A stretch of DNA of 64,000 nucleotides from Diplonema papillatum (taxonomy: Eukaryota; Euglenozoa; Diplonemea; Diplonemida; Diplonemidae), in contig JAPJBO010000312.1 of assembly GCA_030068145.1 (NCBI GenBank), forward strand, positions 124,001-188,000, given 5' to 3'. Positions 1-9,124 of the stretch are shown here, in pieces. Below the pieces are notes generated by a model. It saw only the letters and a program-made list of their open reading frames with translations, did not search any database and had not been told where the DNA came from. Position 1 is the first letter of the stretch. Each line of letters starts with the position of its first letter. Both the position numbers and the translations under genes were made by a program.

Positions 1-831
1 CAAGAGCGGATCACACACGCCCTCCACCGCGTGTACAGCGCCTCCTACGCCGAGGCTACGTGGCGAAACATGGGGTACTCCGCCGCGAAGTGGACGAGGT
101 TTGTGGTCCAAGCCCGACTCCAGAGCCACCCGCCGGCAGACCAGTTGCTGGCGTTCATCGGGTGGTGCCACGCCGAGGGGCTAAAGCCCACTTCGATACT
201 CACCGAGGTCGCCAACATCCGCGCGACACTGCGCATGGAAGGCGTTGTCCTCAACGACTATCGGATCACGATGGCTCAGAGAGGCCTCGCGAAGCTGAAA
301 GCTGGCGTGCCCCGACAGGCGGCGCCGATATCGAAAGACGTGTTGTATCGGACGGTGGACCGGCTGGTCAAGAGCGATCCTCAGGCGGCGGTGATCTTCG
401 CGGTCGCATGGTTGACAGCGTCGAGAGTCGGAGACGTGAGGAGACAGCGCGTGGGAGCGGTGAAGTGCTCTTCAGACGGCGTGCTCGAGATAGAGTGGAC
501 GGAGAGGAAGGACTGGCGGAACGTCGGGATCGTGACGCAAGTCTGGTCCGGAAAGCTGCGGCACATGATCACGACGTACCTGTCCCGGAAGCTGCCGGAC
601 GAAACACTCGGGGGCGACAGGACGACAGCGCAGTACGCAGCACTTCTGCCGAAGGGACTCACGGCTCACTCCATCCGGAGAGGAGCCGCACAACACGCCC
701 TCACAGCTGCCGATCCCGAGGCTGTCAGGACCCTGACCCTCCACGCCACCCTCAACGGACTCATCCGCTACGCCCCCAGGTGTCACGTGCGGACACAGCT
801 CGGCGCCTCCCGAGCCCTGACGGAAAATTAA
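1..831 (+). CDS. Tyrosine recombinase of retrotransposon, 5'-partial
   Basis: The frame is open from the first base of the window, so the start lies upstream. The C-terminal half has the phage-integrase-type catalytic layout: a first Arg in TASRVGDVRR, the H-x-x-R box in HSIRRGAA, then a later His in TLTLHATL and a candidate nucleophile Tyr in LIRYAPR. These enzymes recombine a circular DNA copy of the element into the genome, so no target duplication is expected. The frame ends just before the reverse transcriptase frame begins, in a different phase. The family is secure from the motifs; activity is untested. Confidence 0.8.
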   Translation, partial: QERITHALHRVYSASYAEATWRNMGYSAAKWTRFVVQARLQSHPPADQLLAFIGWCHAEGLKPTSILTEVANIRATLRMEGVVLNDYRITMAQRGLAKLKAGVPRQAAPISKDVLYRTVDRLVKSDPQAAVIFAVAWLTASRVGDVRRQRVGAVKCSSDGVLEIEWTERKDWRNVGIVTQVWSGKLRHMITTYLSRKLPDETLGGDRTTAQYAALLPKGLTAHSIRRGAAQHALTAADPEAVRTLTLHATLNGLIRYAPRCHVRTQLGASRALTEN

Positions 832-833
832 AA

Positions 834-2450
834 GGAGATGAACTTGCCTCCTTTCTTCACGATGATGCTGCCGTGAAGCCATCGGTGAGCAACGCGGTCC
901 TGCTATGGGACTCAAACGCGAGCAAGGCGTGTAAGACTCACCCTCCCGCACTTCCGACTGCTAGAATCGCTCAGTCATCACCACCTCTGCTAAATTTTGT
1001 TCGGGCAGATGTTCTAGCGCACAGCGTCGGCGGCCACGCATGGATCGAGGCGTCGAGGTGGATCCGCGACCCGGACTTCTTTTATGCTAACTATCAGCGT
1101 TTCTGGGGGCGACGGCTGCTCGAGCCGCTCTCAAGGCTCCACCCAAACCACGCTGCCGACGTGGCAATGTCGTCGATCACCGGACGAGTGCCGAAGGCCA
1201 CCCCCATCACCGAGATGAGGCTGTTCACCGTCGCGAAGAAAACACCGGACGAGGGGCGCCTCATATGTTGGCCGAAGGCGCTCAACGAGCACGCCACACC
1301 GGACCCCGGACCCCCCACGGTCCTACCCTCAAGGGAAGAGGTGTGGGACACAATACGTGCATCGGTGATGGGCCTCGAGGTGGACGCCGTGAGCTACTTC
1401 CACGCTTTTCCTTTGCACCCGTCCATTTCTCTAGCTTTTGGGATGCGACTTCCGATACATGGGAAGAGGGTCCTCAAAGTGATGCCCATGGGTTGGGACA
1501 AGTCGATGGGTGTCGCGACAAACTTGGCCGATTTGTTAGCGCGAGTGGTTAGGCAGAAATGCCCCGCCGGACGCGTCACTCCCTGGGTGGACAATTTCTT
1601 CCTTTCAGCCCCCGATTCACGCACGATGCTGAGTGTGTGGAAAACTTGGAAAGCGGTGTCCAGTTTTGTTGGCCTGAAGACGAAAGACGAGGAGTATGCT
1701 CCGCGTTCGCGTGTGACGTGGCTGGGACTCGACGTCGATCTCGCCAAGAACCTTCTTCGAGCCCCTTCGAAGGTAGTAAACGCCCTCACGGACGCCGTCG
1801 CCGCGGCGGAGCGCGCTTGCACGTTCAGAGAGGCCTACCGGGTGTTGGGCACGGTAAATTTCCACATGTATTTCTTAGGCATTGATGCGTGGGACTACCC
1901 GACACTGTCTCGTTTCCAGTCGCGCTTCGGCAGGCTCCTAGCTGACCAACCGCGGCTCTGGGACACGGCTTGTCCGATATGGCCTTCCTTTGCTTCGGCG
2001 CTCCGGGCGGTCACACGGGAAATTGGCCAGTGGCACAGCGTGCCAGAGAAGACCCGGGGGCGCGTCTTCCTCCTTTACACGGATGCCTCCCTCTCCGGTT
2101 GGGGCATTCTAGCTTCTGGTTTCTTCGCTGAAGGGGGCACATGGGATGCTTGTGAGTCGGGCGAGCCAATACACAGGCTGGAGGCCCGCGCTTTGTTGAA
2201 AGGCGTAGTGCGGATCTCACCCCTCCTTCCACGAAGGGCGACTATAAGGGCGATGGTGGACAACACCGTATGCGTTCATTCCGCGGCGCGCGGGCGATGC
2301 CGCGATTTCCTCACGGCTGAGGTGCTCAGGTCGGCGAAGAGGACTGCCGCTCTCAGAGAACAGCGGCTGGAATTGGCGTATGTTTCCACGAAGGAGCAGC
2401 TCGCCGACCCGCTATCGCGCGGTCTACCAACGCCGCAATCATGGTTTTGA
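834..2450 (+). CDS. Reverse transcriptase-RNase H of retrotransposon
   Basis: The reverse transcriptase core is recognisable: a palm segment reading VDAVSYFHAFPLH near 1382, MPMGWDKSMGVATNL near 1485 (motif B) and the catalytic motif VDNFF at 1587-1601. An RNase H domain follows, with LYTDASLSGWG near 2072, a Glu in HRLEARALLKG, an Asp in MVDNTVCVH and DPLSRGLP at the end. Motif C has Asp-Asn where YxDD is usual. The frame stays open far upstream, overlapping the recombinase in another phase; only the part after the recombinase stop looks real. There is no in-frame ATG at the junction, so frameshifting, re-initiation or splicing may be used. Confidence 0.78.
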   Translation, partial: GDELASFLHDDAAVKPSVSNAVLLWDSNASKACKTHPPALPTARIAQSSPPLLNFVRADVLAHSVGGHAWIEASRWIRDPDFFYANYQRFWGRRLLEPLSRLHPNHAADVAMSSITGRVPKATPITEMRLFTVAKKTPDEGRLICWPKALNEHATPDPGPPTVLPSREEVWDTIRASVMGLEVDAVSYFHAFPLHPSISLAFGMRLPIHGKRVLKVMPMGWDKSMGVATNLADLLARVVRQKCPAGRVTPWVDNFFLSAPDSRTMLSVWKTWKAVSSFVGLKTKDEEYAPRSRVTWLGLDVDLAKNLLRAPSKVVNALTDAVAAAERACTFREAYRVLGTVNFHMYFLGIDAWDYPTLSRFQSRFGRLLADQPRLWDTACPIWPSFASALRAVTREIGQWHSVPEKTRGRVFLLYTDASLSGWGILASGFFAEGGTWDACESGEPIHRLEARALLKGVVRISPLLPRRATIRAMVDNTVCVHSAARGRCRDFLTAEVLRSAKRTAALREQRLELAYVSTKEQLADPLSRGLPTPQSWF

Positions 2451-2531
2451 AATGGATTTTTAGCCCAGGACACTTCTCTGAAAGTTTACATCTTGATCAT
2501 TGTTATGTCAACGCAGCGACTCCGCGCACGT

Positions 2532-2672
2532 GAAGAAGTTCGTGGCATACACACGAGAATCTCTGCATGACCTTTCTACGTTTGTTACGCACCATCAATC
2601 TGACATCACGCAGCAGCAAGGACGAGAGCAGCGAGTACGGAGCAGCGAGACGGGCGAGGAGGAGAGTATTAG
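2532..2672 (+). repeat. Split direct repeat B1 of the retrotransposon
   Basis: 141 bp beginning GAAGAAGTTCGTGGC, repeated almost exactly at 2843-2983. It lies 80 bp after the RNase H stop, as expected for B1 of a tyrosine-recombinase element. Confidence 0.75.
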
Positions 2673-2842
2673 TCGTATAAGATCGAAGATCTTAGAAGAT
2701 TAATACTATTCCGACGAGAACTAACACTTGTACAAAGGTTATTACCCCGTCGCTCTCGAGAAGAACACCGTAATTTTGCCCCTCGCTTGCCCACCCACCC
2801 TTGCCCATTTTTATCTTCTAGTCCAGTGTCCTGAGGCGTCAC
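2673..2842 (+). repeat. Presumed A2 segment between the B repeats
   Basis: Unique 170-bp spacer between the two 141-bp copies. In split-direct-repeat elements this segment should be a copy of the element's 5' terminus (A1), which lies outside the window. Assignment rests on position only. Confidence 0.5.
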
Positions 2843-2983
2843 GAAGAAGTTCGTGGCATACACACGAGAATCTCTGCATGACCTTTCTACGTTTGTTACG
2901 CACCATCAATCTGACATCACGCAGCAGCAAGGACGAGAGCAGCGAGTACGGAGCAGCGAGACGGGCGAGGAGGAGAGTATTAG
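2843..2983 (+). repeat. Split direct repeat B2, element 3' end
   Basis: Second copy of the 141-bp repeat. It ends at GAGAGTATTAG, after which the sequence changes to an unrelated dispersed repeat, so 2983 is the likely 3' boundary of the retrotransposon. Confidence 0.7.
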
Positions 2984-3052
2984 GATAGGAAATATTTTGG
3001 ATAAAACGGCCTTCCGCGGAACATTTGGATATTTTTCCGGAAATTTTGTTTG
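2983..3052. repeat. Dispersed AT-rich repeat, copy 1
   Basis: Begins GGATAGGAAATATTTTGGA and ends in a TTTGGATATTTTTCC block. A related copy lies at 4863-4935. It abuts the retrotransposon end, so it may be the pre-insertion target. Confidence 0.55.
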
Positions 3053-3414
3053 AATTTATGTCTTCTCTGATTGCCCGCACAGCAGTAGCTGCTTTACCCG
3101 GACGGGATTTTCTGCTCGGCTCTCTTGATGTACACCCCGGACTCCCACTCCGGATTGCGGGAGTGGGTTTGCGGTCATTTGTGCGGTCGGCCTCACTCCC
3201 TCAACGCGGGAGTGGCCTCCCGCACGTTTTCACTCCACCATTGACTTAGTATATGGCTGCTGAAGTCCGGGGTGTAAGAAATGATCAACTAAGAAGAAAA
3301 CGAACCAGGGATATCAATCAGATATACCGCACGAGGAACACCGCAGAACGCTCCGCAGAAAAGTGCGGGAGTACAGCTCGTGGGAGGAAAGAGACCTTGA
3401 AATAGGTGGAATAG
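3053..3414. other. No gene seen
   Basis: AT/GC-mixed sequence with several copies of a short GGGAGTG-type motif (3145-3235). I see no coding signal. Confidence 0.4.
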
Positions 3415-3867
3415 GTGAGCTTGTTGCCGTCTAGGACTACAGGAGGGATGCAGAAGTGGAACAGCATGCCAGGCAAAAAGGTTTCGCATGCAACGGCCAC
3501 TCGCGCTCGTACGCTGTACGGGAAAAACAACTCCATTGCACACGCTCTAGGCGGAAGTCGGAGTGAACCGATCGACGTTGACGAACAAAAGGCCAAGAGA
3601 GGCCGTCCATTGTCATTACGAAAAAAGGAGACCGTGATCCCTTTAGAACTGATCGAGCGAAAACGAACGAACGGGGCCGCTGTCACTTACTCGCTCGTGA
3701 GCGTGCTTGCGCCCGAACTACTGGGTTGCCAGTCATCTAATCAGAACTTGGCACAGAATGGGCTCGGAAGCACAACTACGTACAGACGACTAAGACAAGC
3801 AGAGTACTGGATGAAACCCAGACGAAACAAAAGAAAGAAGAGATGCGGCCAGCTGTTCATGCTTTAA
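3415..3867 (+). CDS. Unidentified 150-residue ORF, possible transposase DNA-binding fragment
   Basis: A weakly supported frame with a basic middle (AKRGRPLSLRKKE) followed by ERKRTNGAAVTYSLV and a TTTYRRLRQAE stretch. That pattern recalls the helix-turn-helix region of some DNA transposases (a GRP-type hinge, then a helix with conserved G-x-x-VT). No catalytic domain follows, and the ORF opens with a TTG-type start. It could be a decayed transposon piece or chance. No neighbour supports it. Confidence 0.25.
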   Translation: MSLLPSRTTGGMQKWNSMPGKKVSHATATRARTLYGKNNSIAHALGGSRSEPIDVDEQKAKRGRPLSLRKKETVIPLELIERKRTNGAAVTYSLVSVLAPELLGCQSSNQNLAQNGLGSTTTYRRLRQAEYWMKPRRNKRKKRCGQLFML

Positions 3868-4862
3868 AGGAGTAACGATATCCCACAAAGCTGCGTCTTG
3901 AACTGCGACCATGCTGCGGCGCTTTTCACGCCCAGCCCGACTGCGACACTCGCCCCGAAAGGTACTCGTGATGTGCGCATTGACTATGGGCGACAAGCGA
4001 AGTGTTACTGTTGTGACGGGTGGGGCTGCGGATGGGATACCCATCCCCTACCCTACCAAGTGATCTTGGCGGGGAAAACGAGCCGGATCATTCCCCAGGT
4101 CGCAGACACGAAGGGGTTCCACTTGACCTAGACCCGGCCAACACCGCGACAACAAAGCAATACATCGACTGGTGGGCGAAAGATGGTGAGGGCGCAAGAA
4201 ACGGTTCCATCAGTATCAGGAGGCACCAGGTTCGTAACACACACAGACACATGAAGCATCACGACGCACCTGTTCTTCCCGCAAAGTAGAATCAGTGTCG
4301 TAGAAATGACCAAGCTAAAACTCCCGTGTGTGCAAGTGTGGGAAGATGTTGAGCCAACCCACGGTCCAACGGAGGTTTGCAACGACAGTATAATCCGTGT
4401 ACGTAGCTTGCCATCGATAACCCTGGACTGCTTTAACTAAAAAAAGAGAGCACAAGTTTCGATGCGGTATGGAACATGAGAACATAAAAGGGACAAGGAG
4501 AACGCTTCAACGATTCTCTCTGTTGGGTTCAAGACATTTAGGATAGGGGACGGCATGGAAAAAGAAACACGCGAGGTGAGGGTTGCTCATGGTATCACCT
4601 TCCGCCCCCATTCTGAGACTAAGCGCTTTTTCCTTCTGCGAATCGAATCATCAGCGTCCCGTTGCTTCCGGACCGGCCGCGAACCGACCCAGACCCGCTG
4701 GGTCGGAGCGTCCAAAGCGCTCTCAGCCTAGGATTTCGTGGCATGAGGCGCGGGGGGGAAACCAGAGTTAGAGGGCGGGGGAATACGTTCTAAACTTAAC
4801 AACCGGAAAATGGCCTTGAACTTTGATCGGACCGGAAAAATATTTGGATAGGAAAAATGTTT
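3868..4862. other. No gene seen
   Basis: Mixed sequence with short random ORFs in several frames and no domain I recognise. It ends in AT-rich sequence leading into the dispersed repeat at 4863. Confidence 0.4.
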
Positions 4863-4935
4863 GGATAGGAAATATTTTGGACAAAATGACCATCCCAGAA
4901 AAATTTGGATATTTTTCCTATCCAATATTTTTCCG
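4863..4935. repeat. Dispersed AT-rich repeat, copy 2, with inverted ends
   Basis: Matches 2983-3052. The flanking sequence TTGGATAGGAAAAAT near 4845 reappears inverted near 4910-4930 (ATTTTTCCTATCCAA), so this copy could fold into a small hairpin like a MITE. Confidence 0.5.
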
Positions 4936-4940
4936 AAGAC

Positions 4941-5245
4941 GGTATACCCACTGACTGTGAACCGCTTCGGCGCTGACTGCTTTGGAAGAGGGACTGTGCT
5001 CAGCTTCGTGCTAACTGCCCTTCAAGAGACATGCTTTGCACTCTCTGAATATACCCATTGATGTGAACCTGACTGCTTTGGAAGAGGGACTGTGCTCAGC
5101 TTCGTGCTAACTGCCCTTCAGAGACATGCTTTGCACTCTCTGATATACCCACTGACTGTGAACCGCTTCGGCGCTGACTGCTTTGGAAGAGGGACTGTGC
5201 TCAGCTTCGTGCTAACTGCCCTGCTAGAGACGTGCTTGGCACTCT
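4941..5245 (+). repeat. Three tandem copies of a ~100-bp unit
   Basis: Units share TTTGGAAGAGGGACTGTGCT followed by CAGCTTCGTGCTAACTGCCC. The second unit has a small deletion in ACTGTGAACCGCTTCGG. The frames running through it are repeat-derived, not genes. Confidence 0.7.
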
Positions 5246-6067
5246 CTAGCGAACCGCCGACAGAGGTCCGCCGCAGTACTATTTGCTTTTCTTTCTTATT
5301 TTGCGTCCCCCATCCCGCGCGGATGAGCCACGAGCTCCGAGATGCGACGATTGCCAGCCCGGTGGCTCAGAGCAGTAGACGCCCCCTGCGCCGGCGCGCG
5401 GCCTGGTATGTATCCGCATGTGCAATATACGAAATGCCGCTGTCGTTCAGCCCAGAGAGGGTGCGGTCCTGGAATGGACAGTCCTGGAAGGCGATCGCCC
5501 TCTGTCGTGGAGTACTTCTCCCACAGCCTTCGTCTCTGCTGGCAAAGGACCATTGGGATAGGAGCCATTGGGACAATCCCATGGTACCGCGTGAATGGCG
5601 CGATCGGGCCCACGGCAGCGCAAGCCAGCTAACGGTGGTCGCGCACGCAGCTTGTCTGCTCGCGGTCGCGCCGGCCCGGCCCGGCCCGCAACCGCAGCCG
5701 CCATATGGCGGCCACATTCGCCCGTGCCCACACGCCGGCCAGCTCATCCCATCGAGCTAGCAATCCAGCTAAGGAGCACAACCGAGGATCCCGTAGCGTC
5801 AGCGGTCCGGCCACGGAACGTAGCCGAGGTCCGTTTGGTAGAACAGCGCATTAAATATGAGTTTAATTCGCACACCGGAGCGGCGCCTACGGCTCCGAAG
5901 GCAACCGCACCGAAGGAGAATTAAACCTGTGTATATTCAGGTAAGGAATTCTGATCAACCACCAAAACACGCTGTCTACGTCTTTTTAGCCTGCACAATA
6001 CATTGAAGGGCAACCCGCAAGATTGTTAGTACTAAAAGGTTCCCCCCCCCCGAAAGAAAACGCGACC
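5246..6067. other. Presumed 5' flank of the fusion gene
   Basis: No coding domain was recognised. A good splice-donor-like sequence, TTCAG|GTAAGG, occurs at 5936-5946, and the start codon of the next gene lies 127 bp further on. A short 5' untranslated exon and intron are possible. A C-run (6043-6052) sits just before the start. Confidence 0.35.
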
Positions 6068-7879
6068 ATGCCGGGCAAGCATGCGCTAGCCGTGCCGGAC
6101 GACGACGACGAGACGGAGCCCGAGTCCGAAGAAGAAGCGCCTCCAAAGAAGAAGCAGAAGACGCAGCCCGCGAAGCCGGCGGTCCCGCCCAACGGCGCCG
6201 CGCCGCCCGGCGCCCCTGCGAAGAAGGCCGGCCACGATGAGTTGTCGGTGCTGTTCGACGGGTGCTCCGCCGTGTGGCAGCCGGCGCTGCGCCCCGCCAT
6301 CGAGAAGAGCGGCCGGTGGAAGGCGTTCTTGGGTGCCTCCCGTGACCGGTGTATCGTCCCCGTCCGCGAGCTGACGTTCCAAGCCCTGAAGCCTGTGGAG
6401 CCGCACGAGTGGAGCGTCGTCGTCTTCGGGCAGAACCCGTACCCGAAGGTCGAATCCGCGACGGGAATCGCGATGCTCAACAACGCCTTCGACAGCTGGG
6501 CGGACAAGGCGTTCGGCACGTGCAGCAGCATGCGCTGCATCATCAAGGCGGCGTGCATGACAAAGTACGGCACTCCGAATGTCTTCCCGATCGCGTCCAT
6601 GCGGAAGCTGCTGCACGAGAAGAACGTTGTCTCGCCGCGAGAGTGGTTCCAAGCCGCGCTGCTGCAGGGCGTCCTCCTCCTGAACGCGATGCTGACCGTC
6701 AACGGGCCGAGCCGGGGCGAGCACGCCGCGTTCTGGGCGCCTGTCGTCGAGCAGATCATCGACACGATTCTGCGCGAGAAGGTGCGGACGGCCGGCGGCA
6801 GGAAGCCGGCGCTGGTGTTCGCGTGGTGGGGCGCCGAGTCGCTGCGGACCAAAAAAAAGCTCGCCCCGGTCCTACTAAGGTGGCGGGCCGCCGTCGACAT
6901 CCGGCACGTCGAGCACGCAAACCCAGCCGCGCAGGGCGACATCTTCTGCTCCACACCCACCCCGTTCGAGGCGCTGAACGCGACGCTGAAGGAGCTTCGC
7001 TGCCCGCCCATCGACTGGCTCCCGAACAAAACGTTCCTCCAAGCGGTCCGGGCGCAGAGCGACGCCGCTGGACAGAGAGCAGACTCGATGGCCGATTTCC
7101 TCCAGAACACAGTGGACCTGCATAAGATGTATCTCGATCGCCTGAAGGAAGGCTTAACTGTCGTCGACCTGCCTCCCATCAAAGGGCTGCGCGGGCACAA
7201 GCTGGTGTCCCTCGAGGAGTGCTGCAAAGCGCTGGGTGCGCCGCAGCTGCTGAAGGCCGGGGTGATGGCTGTTCGCTTCGTGAAGGCGTTGGTCCGGAGA
7301 AAGGGGAAGCCGGCGGCGGCGCCAGACGCGTCGCCGGAAACTTCGGTCGACTCGGGCGGCGAAGAGGACGACGCGGCGGCGGTGCTGCCGTTCGGCCTCA
7401 CCGTCGACGAGGCGGCCGCCGTGCACTTGTACACGGGGCAGAGTTTGTACAAGATGCTGAACGCCGCCCTTCGGAACCCGGATCGGGCTGTTTTAGACCC
7501 GTTCCTGCCGTACCTGCGCCTGCTGTTCTCCGCCGTCGAGAAGCAGGCGAAGAAGCCGCAGAGCGTGTTCCGGGGCGTGGCGCTCAACCTCGCGTCCAGC
7601 TACAAGGCGGGCTCGGTGGTGACGTGGTGGGCCGTCAGCAGCTGCACGCCGCACATGAAGGTCGCCCGCAGCTTCCTGGGCAAGGCGGGGCCGCGCACCC
7701 TCTTCGCCATCGACGCCGTCTCCGGCGTGAGCATCCGGCAGTTTTCGGCATACCAAGCCGAGGACGAATACCTCCTCCTCCCCGGCACACAGCTGCGCGT
7801 CAAGTCCGTCGTCGACAAAGGAGACGCCCTCTATGAGGTACATCTCATCGAGCATCCAGGCAAGTCTTTGGTCCAATAA
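6068..7879 (+). CDS. Uracil-DNA-glycosylase-like domain fused to mono-ADP-ribosyltransferase
   Basis: 603 residues in one exon. After an acidic and Lys/Pro-rich N-terminus (about 1-60, with PKKKQK as a likely nuclear signal), residues 75-300 match family-1 uracil-DNA glycosylase: GQNPYP at 121-126, VLLLNAMLTV at 202-211, LVFAWWG at 249-255 and a HVEHANP loop at 280-286. Motif A has Asn123 in place of the water-activating Asp; Asn is the natural residue here in the TDG/MUG and SMUG families. Residues about 430-595 form an R-S-E-class arginine-type ADP-ribosyltransferase: Arg502 in VFRGV, Ser524-Ser525 in WWAVSSCT, and the E-x-E pair Glu565/Glu567 in QAEDEYLLLPGT. The start at 6068 gives a native-looking acidic N-terminus; an upstream in-frame start at 6023 is less likely. 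The likely role is DNA-directed or nuclear ADP-ribosylation (inference). Confidence 0.8.
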   Translation: MPGKHALAVPDDDDETEPESEEEAPPKKKQKTQPAKPAVPPNGAAPPGAPAKKAGHDELSVLFDGCSAVWQPALRPAIEKSGRWKAFLGASRDRCIVPVRELTFQALKPVEPHEWSVVVFGQNPYPKVESATGIAMLNNAFDSWADKAFGTCSSMRCIIKAACMTKYGTPNVFPIASMRKLLHEKNVVSPREWFQAALLQGVLLLNAMLTVNGPSRGEHAAFWAPVVEQIIDTILREKVRTAGGRKPALVFAWWGAESLRTKKKLAPVLLRWRAAVDIRHVEHANPAAQGDIFCSTPTPFEALNATLKELRCPPIDWLPNKTFLQAVRAQSDAAGQRADSMADFLQNTVDLHKMYLDRLKEGLTVVDLPPIKGLRGHKLVSLEECCKALGAPQLLKAGVMAVRFVKALVRRKGKPAAAPDASPETSVDSGGEEDDAAAVLPFGLTVDEAAAVHLYTGQSLYKMLNAALRNPDRAVLDPFLPYLRLLFSAVEKQAKKPQSVFRGVALNLASSYKAGSVVTWWAVSSCTPHMKVARSFLGKAGPRTLFAIDAVSGVSIRQFSAYQAEDEYLLLPGTQLRVKSVVDKGDALYEVHLIEHPGKSLVQ

Positions 7880-9124
7880 GTGCCCCCCCCGCAGTGCCGT
7901 TGAGGAATGCGAGCCACCTGATTGATTCCGGCACTTACCTTGTGCAGAGGGAGGGTCATCTCATCATTGCAGTTCCGTTGGTATATATGGTTGCCTTCCG
8001 ATGCATCCTGCACTCAATTGGGTGTCCTGTCCGTCGTGACCAGCGCATCTCATTGCTTGTCCAACATGTGCGCTGGCAGTTCCGTTGGTCCAGCCCCGCT
8101 GTTTGCAACGTTTTCATCTTTCTCCCAGCTATATTGCGAACGACCGTTGCTAACTAACTGCGTGCGGGATCGGTCCACTGACTTGCTGTTACAGCTCGTT
8201 CCGACTCACCGGTAGCTGAACCTTCTCAGGTTCATACGCTTGGATCGCGTGAGGAGAGTCATCAGGAGACTGTCCGACGCCACACTACGAAACATACAGG
8301 TTTCTGAGTGTGCACGGTCTGAGAATCCTGGATGCTTTCAGTTTCGCTCAAACTGAGTAATCCAGCCGTGTTTGTGACTGTTGTACGGTGTGCATATTAT
8401 GTATTCTGTGCAGGATTTCTGAATGACTCGGAAACAAAATGGCGAGCCTGCAGCGGCTTGTCCCCGTGTTGCCGGGGGAAGTCGTCACCAACTCCAGTCT
8501 GTGCTCTTCCATCGCTAGCTCGAGCTCTTGGTCCGATCGTTGTCTATCCGTTTCTCCCACTGCTTGTTGCAATGATACGTACAGGAAGAATACGGAGCAA
8601 GCAATCGGAAAAGCGAGAATGGATCTTTCCTTTCGTTATGCGTTTCGCGCGTTAAAAAGATGCGCCACGCACGGTTGAAAGTCGCATCACCGCACGCCCC
8701 GTGTTGTGCATGCGTTCGTACGGGACGTCACCCCACCGTGCAGGACCTTTCTTCGTGGACCAGCATTTCTGGTCCCTGTGCACGCGTGCAGGTTGCTTTT
8801 TTGTCCCCGAAGGATCCTCGGTCTGGTCTGCTTATTTGTTCCCGAAGGATCCTCGGTAGAGTAGCACCTGGTCTGCTTAGGTAGAGTAGCACCTGGCCAT
8901 GGCCTTCTCCATGGTTAATATATGATAAGTACATCGTCGAAGGAACGCAATTAAGACGGATCCGCCTGGGAGCACGCCGTACGACACACAGTAGCTGACC
9001 ACCCCGGGTCTAGACACGGCGTATGCGCTCAACGTAAAAGACCCACTTTGCTCGTCGTCCAATAAAAACAAATGCGGCAGGACAGCGGGAGACGGGTGAT
9101 GCACCCGAGGGGTATGGAAGAGAG
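7880..9124. other. Intergenic, no gene seen
   Basis: Starts with a C-run at 7884. Contains a small local duplication at 8808-8895 (GAAGGATCCTCGGT and GTAGAGTAGCACCTGG each twice). No domain was recognised in any frame. Confidence 0.4.

Larger units (their letters stand above)
1..2983 (+). mobile_element. Tyrosine-recombinase retrotransposon (DIRS/VIPER-like), 3' part
   Basis: The unit holds a tyrosine recombinase frame, then a reverse transcriptase-RNase H frame, then a 141-bp sequence repeated directly (2532-2672 and 2843-2983) around a unique spacer. This B1-A2-B2 layout is the 3' end expected of tyrosine-recombinase retrotransposons with split direct repeats. The matching A1 copy and any gag-like ORF would lie upstream of the window. 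The order recombinase before reverse transcriptase differs from classic DIRS1 and resembles what I recall for the kinetoplastid VIPER group. Both frames are long and uninterrupted, so the copy looks young. Family placement is inference. Confidence 0.8.

Noticed and set aside
60..830. N-terminal extension of the reverse transcriptase frame over the recombinase gene
   Set aside because: It overlaps a clear recombinase in another phase and is Arg/Pro/Gly-rich, typical of a shadow frame in G+C-rich DNA.
5986..7587. 533-residue minus-strand frame opposite the fusion gene
   Set aside because: Antisense shadow; the plus strand carries all the recognised motifs.
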